64,000 bases of DNA from assembly GCA_018242585.1 (NCBI GenBank), contig JAFEBQ010000016.1, forward strand, positions 107,816 through 171,815, given 5' to 3'. This document shows, one piece after another, positions 60,502 through 64,000 of the stretch. How positions within the stretch are numbered: position 1 is the stretch's first letter; each line of letters begins with the position of its first letter. The notes beneath the pieces were generated by a model. The model saw only the letters and a program-made list of their open reading frames with translations, ran no database searches and was not told the origin of the DNA. The stretch comes from Planctomycetota bacterium. GTDB lineage: Bacteria > Planctomycetota > Planctomycetia > Pirellulales > PNKZ01. The translations under genes and the position numbers were made by a program.

Positions 60502-61140
60502 ATGGACCACGCCTCGATAGATTTGCGCGAATTGCTGCCGGCCGTTAGGGCGGGGGACGAGCAGGCGGCGCGGCAACTGATCGATCGGCTTTACCCGCTG
60601 GTGATCAGGATCGTCCGGGCCAACCTGCCGCGGACCATGCCGGTCGATGATTCCACGCAAGAGGTCTTCGTGCGGGTGCTGACCCGGTTGAATCAGTATC
60701 GGCCGGTCGCGCCTCTGGAACATTGGGTGGCCCGGCTGACAGTGAACGTGTGTGTCGATGCGCTGCGCAGCCGGCGGCGACGGCGCGAGCTGCGTTGGGC
60801 CGACCTGAATGTTGCCGAAGCGGCCGTCGTGGCCCAGGCGGCGCGAGCCGGCGTCGAAGGGGACGCGATGCAGGCGCTGGCGTCACGCGAGGTGGTGGAC
60901 AAGTTGCTCGATACGTTGTCGGCGGACGATCGAATGATCGTCTCGCTGTTGGATTTGGAAGGGCGCTCGGTGGCCGAGGTGGCCGAACTGACCGGGCGCA
61001 CCAAGGTGGGTGTCAAGGTGCGAGCCATGCGAGCACGACGCAAGCTGCGTGGCGTACTGATACGTTTGCTAGGTGTAGCAGAGCCTGTGGCGGATTCGGT
61101 GAACACCCCTCCCTTGCAGGGAGGGGCTGGGGGAGGGTAG
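60502..61140 (+). CDS. ECF RNA polymerase sigma factor of the putative CnrYXH-like module
   Basis: 212 residues. Region 2 (about 15-90): VRAGDEQAARQLIDRLYPLV, DDSTQEVFVRVLTRLNQYRP and LEHWVARLTVNVCVDALRSR. Region 4 (about 130-190): LLDTLSADDRMIVSLLDLEG, SVAEVAELTGRTKVGVKVRA and MRARRKLRGVLIR. The last dozen residues (NTPPLQGGAGGG) come from a repeat-like DNA phrase (CCCTCCCTTGCAGGGAGGGG), so the native end may be nearer residue 195. Genes for a small one-TM protein, a Spy-like membrane protein and a DUF1549/DUF1553 protein follow in line. Confidence 0.92.
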   Translation: MDHASIDLRELLPAVRAGDEQAARQLIDRLYPLVIRIVRANLPRTMPVDDSTQEVFVRVLTRLNQYRPVAPLEHWVARLTVNVCVDALRSRRRRRELRWADLNVAEAAVVAQAARAGVEGDAMQALASREVVDKLLDTLSADDRMIVSLLDLEGRSVAEVAELTGRTKVGVKVRAMRARRKLRGVLIRLLGVAEPVADSVNTPPLQGGAGGG

Positions 61141-61166
61141 GGGCGTCGCGCGAGATTGACGCGGGA

Positions 61167-61216
61167 TCCTCATCCGGCGGCTTGCGCCGCCACCTTCTCC
61201 CGAGGGGAGAAGGGTT
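61167..61216 (+). repeat. Dispersed repeat family A, copy A5
   Basis: Core CTCATCCGGC ... GCCACCTTCTCCC ... GGGGAGAAGGG, with the spacer between the arms replaced by GGCTTGCGCC. It lies between the sigma and small one-TM genes, so it could act as an attenuator inside the operon. Confidence 0.8.
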
Positions 61217-61254
61217 TTGTGCGGCGCCGGTTGCAGTTTTGAAGGCGAAGAACG

Positions 61255-61602
61255 ATGACTGGGAAGAATCAAGACAACTTGAATCGGGCCGCCCAGGCCT
61301 GGCGACAACTGACGTCGGCAGCGCAGCGGCAGGCGCTGCCGGCGTCGGGGGCAGGCGATGACGCTGCGCCGGCTGATTTCGCGGCGCGGGTGCTGACTGC
61401 CGTTGCGAGCGGGCCGCGCTTGAAATTGGCAGTTCGACCACAATACGAAGCGGGACAGCAGCGACTGGTCTCGGCGGCGGCTTGGTTTGCGCTGGCGGCC
61501 TCGTTGCTGGTCTGTCTGTGGAGTTGGTCCGACTTGCAGGCGGCCTGGACGCCGCCCCCCGAGATTGCCGCGCCGCTCGATTCGCTGGAGTTGTGGCCAT
61601 GA
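61255..61602 (+). CDS. Small single-TM protein, candidate anti-sigma factor (CnrY-like position)
   Basis: 115 residues. A cytoplasmic N-terminal part ends in APADFAARVLTAVASGPR (38-55), a motif often seen at the start of planctomycete anti-sigma-type proteins. A TM helix spans about 72-90 (VSAAAWFALAASLLVCLW), followed by a 25-residue outside tail ending SLELWP. Size and topology recall CnrY. Its TGA overlaps the next ATG (ATGA), indicating translational coupling with the Spy-like protein. No zinc-finger motif. Direct binding to the sigma factor is inferred from position only. Confidence 0.7.
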   Translation: MTGKNQDNLNRAAQAWRQLTSAAQRQALPASGAGDDAAPADFAARVLTAVASGPRLKLAVRPQYEAGQQRLVSAAAWFALAASLLVCLWSWSDLQAAWTPPPEIAAPLDSLELWP

Positions 61603-62003
61603 TCGTCCCGTACTGGAAAACAATCGTCGGGTTGCTGGTGGTCTTCACGGCGGGACTGTTGATTGGCAGCGCGCTGACCGTCGGCGCGATCCAACGAACC
61701 GCGCGCGAGCGGATGAACCCGGACAACTGGACGCCGCGGACCTTGGACTGGCTGCGCAGCGAGGCCAAGCTGCGCCCCGATCAGGAAAGCGCCGTCCGCC
61801 CGCTCGTCGAGCGTTCGATGCAAGAGATGCGCGAGCTGCGCGACGAGTCGAGCCAGCGCTGGCGAGCCGTGGTCGGCAAGCTTTTGACCGAGGTGATGCC
61901 GCAGCTTGACGAGTCACAGCAAGAACAACTGCGCGAAGCGGTCAAACGATCGCAGGGCGAGAAACATCGCTGGCCCTACGGGGCCCCAGCGGTGGGATCT
62001 TGA
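61599..62003 (+). CDS. Membrane-anchored Spy/CnrX-like helical sensor protein
   Basis: 134 residues from the overlapping ATG at 61599. N-terminal TM helix about 8-31 (TIVGLLVVFTAGLLIGSALT), then an extracytoplasmic helical hairpin (about 45-118: LDWLRSEAKLRPDQESAVRP, MQEMRELRDESSQRWRAVVG, PQLDESQQEQLREAVKRS). This is the layout of the heavy-metal-resistance/Spy/CnrX family. His ligands of CnrX are missing (one His, H123, after the hairpin; Met at 39, 74, 77, 100), so the signal may not be Ni/Co. It likely passes a signal to the one-TM protein and so to the sigma factor (inference). Confidence 0.72.
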   Translation: MIVPYWKTIVGLLVVFTAGLLIGSALTVGAIQRTARERMNPDNWTPRTLDWLRSEAKLRPDQESAVRPLVERSMQEMRELRDESSQRWRAVVGKLLTEVMPQLDESQQEQLREAVKRSQGEKHRWPYGAPAVGS

Positions 62004-62085
62004 TATTCGTTGTAACCACAGCCGTGACGGAGTCGTTTCAGTAATAGCTAACTCAACGGACGTGCCAACGGCAAAGGAGCAGGCG

Positions 62086-63981
62086 ATGCGACGAGGCGGA
62101 ATCAGCTTAGCGGTGATTGCGACGCTGTTCATTGCGACCGTGGCAGGGGCCGATGTGCCGAAGGTCGTCTCCCAAGTCGACCAGCAAATCGCCGCGGCCT
62201 GGAAAGCGAACAACATCACGCCCGCCCTCGAGGTGGACGACGCGCGGTTCCTGCGCCGCGTGACGATCGACCTGACCGGCAGACTGCCCGAGCCGGACCA
62301 GGTGACCGAGTTTCTGAACGATTCGCGGAGCGACAAGCGCGCGCGGCTGATTGAGCGGTTGCTGGCCAGTCCCGAATACGCCGTCCACTGGGCCACTTAT
62401 TGGGACAACATCCTGATGGGGCGTTTGACCCGCGAGGCCTACCTCGATCGGCCAGCGTTCCACGAATACCTGCGCGAAGGTTTTGCCGAGAACAAGCGCT
62501 GGGACAAGCTCGCTCGCGAGTTGCTGACGGCCGAGGGGTACAACACCAACCGCCAGCCGTTGAAGGGGGGCAGCCCCGGTCCCAAGGACTTGGAGAGCCG
62601 TTTCAGCCCGGCCTCGAACTGGTTCCTGCGACACTCGCGGAGCATTCCCGATCTATCGTCGGCCACGTCGAAAGTGTTTCTGGGCGTGCAGATTCAATGC
62701 GCGCAATGCCACGACCACAAGACGGAAAAGTGGACGCAGAAGGATTTCAAACAGTTCACCGCCTGCTTCAGCAAAACCTGGGCGTCGTACGTCGATCGGC
62801 CGGGGATGCTGGCGCAAATGGTCGGCACGTATCGTTTGGAGGTGAAGGATCGCCTGTTCTCGCCGCCGGCCGACAAGTACGAAACCTTCTTCGGCTCGTA
62901 CAAGGACTACATCAACGAGACGCCCAAGCTGCTGAACGGTCCCGAGGTGAAGGGGTGGGGAAGTCGACGCACGCAGTTGGCCAATTGGGTCACCGCGGCC
63001 GACAACCCCTGGTTCGCCCAGGCGCTGGTGAACCGGATGTGGGGCAAGCTGTTGGGGACCGGGTTCTTTGAACCGATCGACGACGCGCGGCCGGGGAATC
63101 CGGCGCTATTGCCCGAGACGTTGAAGCTGTTGGCCGACGACTTCCGCGGCAGCGGTTACGACATTCGCCACTTGCTGACGGTGATCCTGAATACCCAGGC
63201 GTACCAGCGGGCCTGCGTCGAGTTGAAGCTGCCGCCGGACAAGCCGACCTATTGGGCCAGCTACCCGATCAAGGCCCTCGATGTCGAAGAACTGTTCGAC
63301 ATGATCGTTCAGGCGAGCGGCTCGAAGCCGGCCATCGACAAGCTGACCAAGAGCAACTTCATGCTAGTCCGCAATGCGTTTATCGGCCAGTTTGTCACGC
63401 AAATGGGGACCGACGAAAACGCCGAAGTGACCGAGTTGGAAGAAACGATTCCCCGCTCACTGATGTTGCTGAACGGCGCGCTGGTCAACGGCTCGACGCG
63501 CGCCGGCCCGGGCTATGGTCTGTCGGCCTTGAAGCTCGACTCGGGCAACGATGCGCAGGTGATCGAGCGGTTGTACCTATGCACGTTGTCGCGTCGGCCA
63601 TCGAGCGACGAGTCGAAAAAGTGGCAAGTGTTCCTCAAGCAGACTCGCCCCGTGGTTCGCACCAAGGGACCGGCCAGCACCACGCCGCAAGGGCTGGCCG
63701 CGTTGAAGGTCAGCGACGAGATCACCAAAGCGGACAAAGACGCTGACTTTGCCGAACTGTTGAAGCACGCCAAGACCGGCGCCGACTTCGCGGCCTTGCG
63801 CGACAAGATGAAGAACAACGCCGACGCCGGCTTATTCGTCAAAGCGTTCCAGGCCTTTGCGGCCGAGGCACCGTTCCAGGCGTTGGCCGGCGCGCCGGGT
63901 GGCGACACGCCGCGCGAGCAGGCCTGGGAAGACATGTACTGGGCGCTGCTGAATTGCACCGAGTTTCTGTCGAATCACTAA
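62086..63981 (+). CDS. DUF1549/DUF1553 planctomycete protein with CxxCH-type motif
   Basis: 631 residues from the ATG at 62086, which has an AAAGGAG box; the frame is open upstream into the previous gene. Signal peptide about 1-22. DUF1549 about 27-240 with IDLTGRLPEP (61-70), a DRPAFHEYLREGFAENKRWD region and CAQCHDHK (C205 to H209). DUF1553 about 315-590 with AQALVNRMWGKLLGTGFFEP, DIRHLLTVILNTQAYQRA and LNGALVNGSTR. Most relatives have an extra N-terminal cytochrome domain, absent here. The usual partner, a Tat-exported DUF1501 protein, is not seen and may lie just beyond the window edge. Confidence 0.92.
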   Translation: MRRGGISLAVIATLFIATVAGADVPKVVSQVDQQIAAAWKANNITPALEVDDARFLRRVTIDLTGRLPEPDQVTEFLNDSRSDKRARLIERLLASPEYAVHWATYWDNILMGRLTREAYLDRPAFHEYLREGFAENKRWDKLARELLTAEGYNTNRQPLKGGSPGPKDLESRFSPASNWFLRHSRSIPDLSSATSKVFLGVQIQCAQCHDHKTEKWTQKDFKQFTACFSKTWASYVDRPGMLAQMVGTYRLEVKDRLFSPPADKYETFFGSYKDYINETPKLLNGPEVKGWGSRRTQLANWVTAADNPWFAQALVNRMWGKLLGTGFFEPIDDARPGNPALLPETLKLLADDFRGSGYDIRHLLTVILNTQAYQRACVELKLPPDKPTYWASYPIKALDVEELFDMIVQASGSKPAIDKLTKSNFMLVRNAFIGQFVTQMGTDENAEVTELEETIPRSLMLLNGALVNGSTRAGPGYGLSALKLDSGNDAQVIERLYLCTLSRRPSSDESKKWQVFLKQTRPVVRTKGPASTTPQGLAALKVSDEITKADKDADFAELLKHAKTGADFAALRDKMKNNADAGLFVKAFQAFAAEAPFQALAGAPGGDTPREQAWEDMYWALLNCTEFLSNH

Positions 63982-64000
63982 ATCCTAGTTAATCCACCGC

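Overview
The window reads as chromosomal DNA of a high-GC planctomycete, most likely of the Pirellulales. The case rests on gene families typical of that lineage: a PVC-type CxxCH cytochrome/dehydrogenase (52086-55070), a DUF1549/DUF1553 protein (62086-63981), two DUF1080 proteins, sulfatases, ceramidase-like proteins, a MoxR/DUF58/DUF4159 cluster and an LptD-like outer-membrane protein. No rRNA, tRNA, CRISPR array, prophage or complete transposon was seen. Names come from motifs and remembered family architecture; no database search was run.

Layout. 1-303: start of nuoH, leaving the window on the left. 554-5758: a ceramidase-like gene, then a tight PIG-L / ceramidase-like / VanX-like operon. 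5927-14047: sulfotransferase, sugar-phosphate-isomerase-like protein, CehA-type metallohydrolase, amidohydrolase and double-DUF1080 protein, all on the minus strand. 14567-18441: a small accessory patch (pRiA4b ORF-3 protein, two tiny proteins, a truncated HAD hydrolase) continuing into a VOC/YkgB/AraC group. 18600-25323: YheT hydrolase, MFS transporter, sulfatase, PfkB sugar kinase, DUF1080 protein. 25324-27316: a repeat-rich gap, small ORFs and a VapBC pair. 27599-33914: Gfo/Idh/MocA oxidoreductase, two HEAT-repeat proteins, a second sulfatase, a WG-repeat lipoprotein. 34038-39285: rlmN, an ECF sigma/anti-sigma pair, and fmt-def. 39546-44832: an addiction module, DUF58, MoxR and a DUF4159 protein. 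45348-55070: LptD-like protein, an FGE-fold protein without the FGE cysteines, a deoxyribosyltransferase-like protein, an M20 peptidase, a BFD [2Fe-2S] protein and the large PVC cytochrome. 55288-60389: ABC exporter, Cys-rich lipoprotein, HD-GYP protein with a degenerate receiver, MEKHLA protein. 60502-63981: ECF sigma factor, small one-TM protein, membrane-anchored Spy/CnrX-like protein, DUF1549/DUF1553 protein.

How it fits together. Much of the content suggests use of sulfated or modified polysaccharides and envelope amide/sugar compounds: secreted sulfatases, DUF1080 (3-keto-disaccharide hydrolase family), a Gfo/Idh/MocA oxidoreductase, an isomerase-like protein, a sugar kinase and an MFS carrier. 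Housekeeping genes (nuoH, rlmN, def, fmt, lptD, ABC exporter) are scattered among them. The most system-like unit is the right-hand operon: its sigma / small one-TM protein / membrane-anchored helical sensor layout resembles CnrYXH but sits directly upstream of a planctomycete DUF1549/DUF1553 gene. The other striking property is a set of dispersed intergenic repeat families, several forming long hairpins and some reaching into coding sequence.
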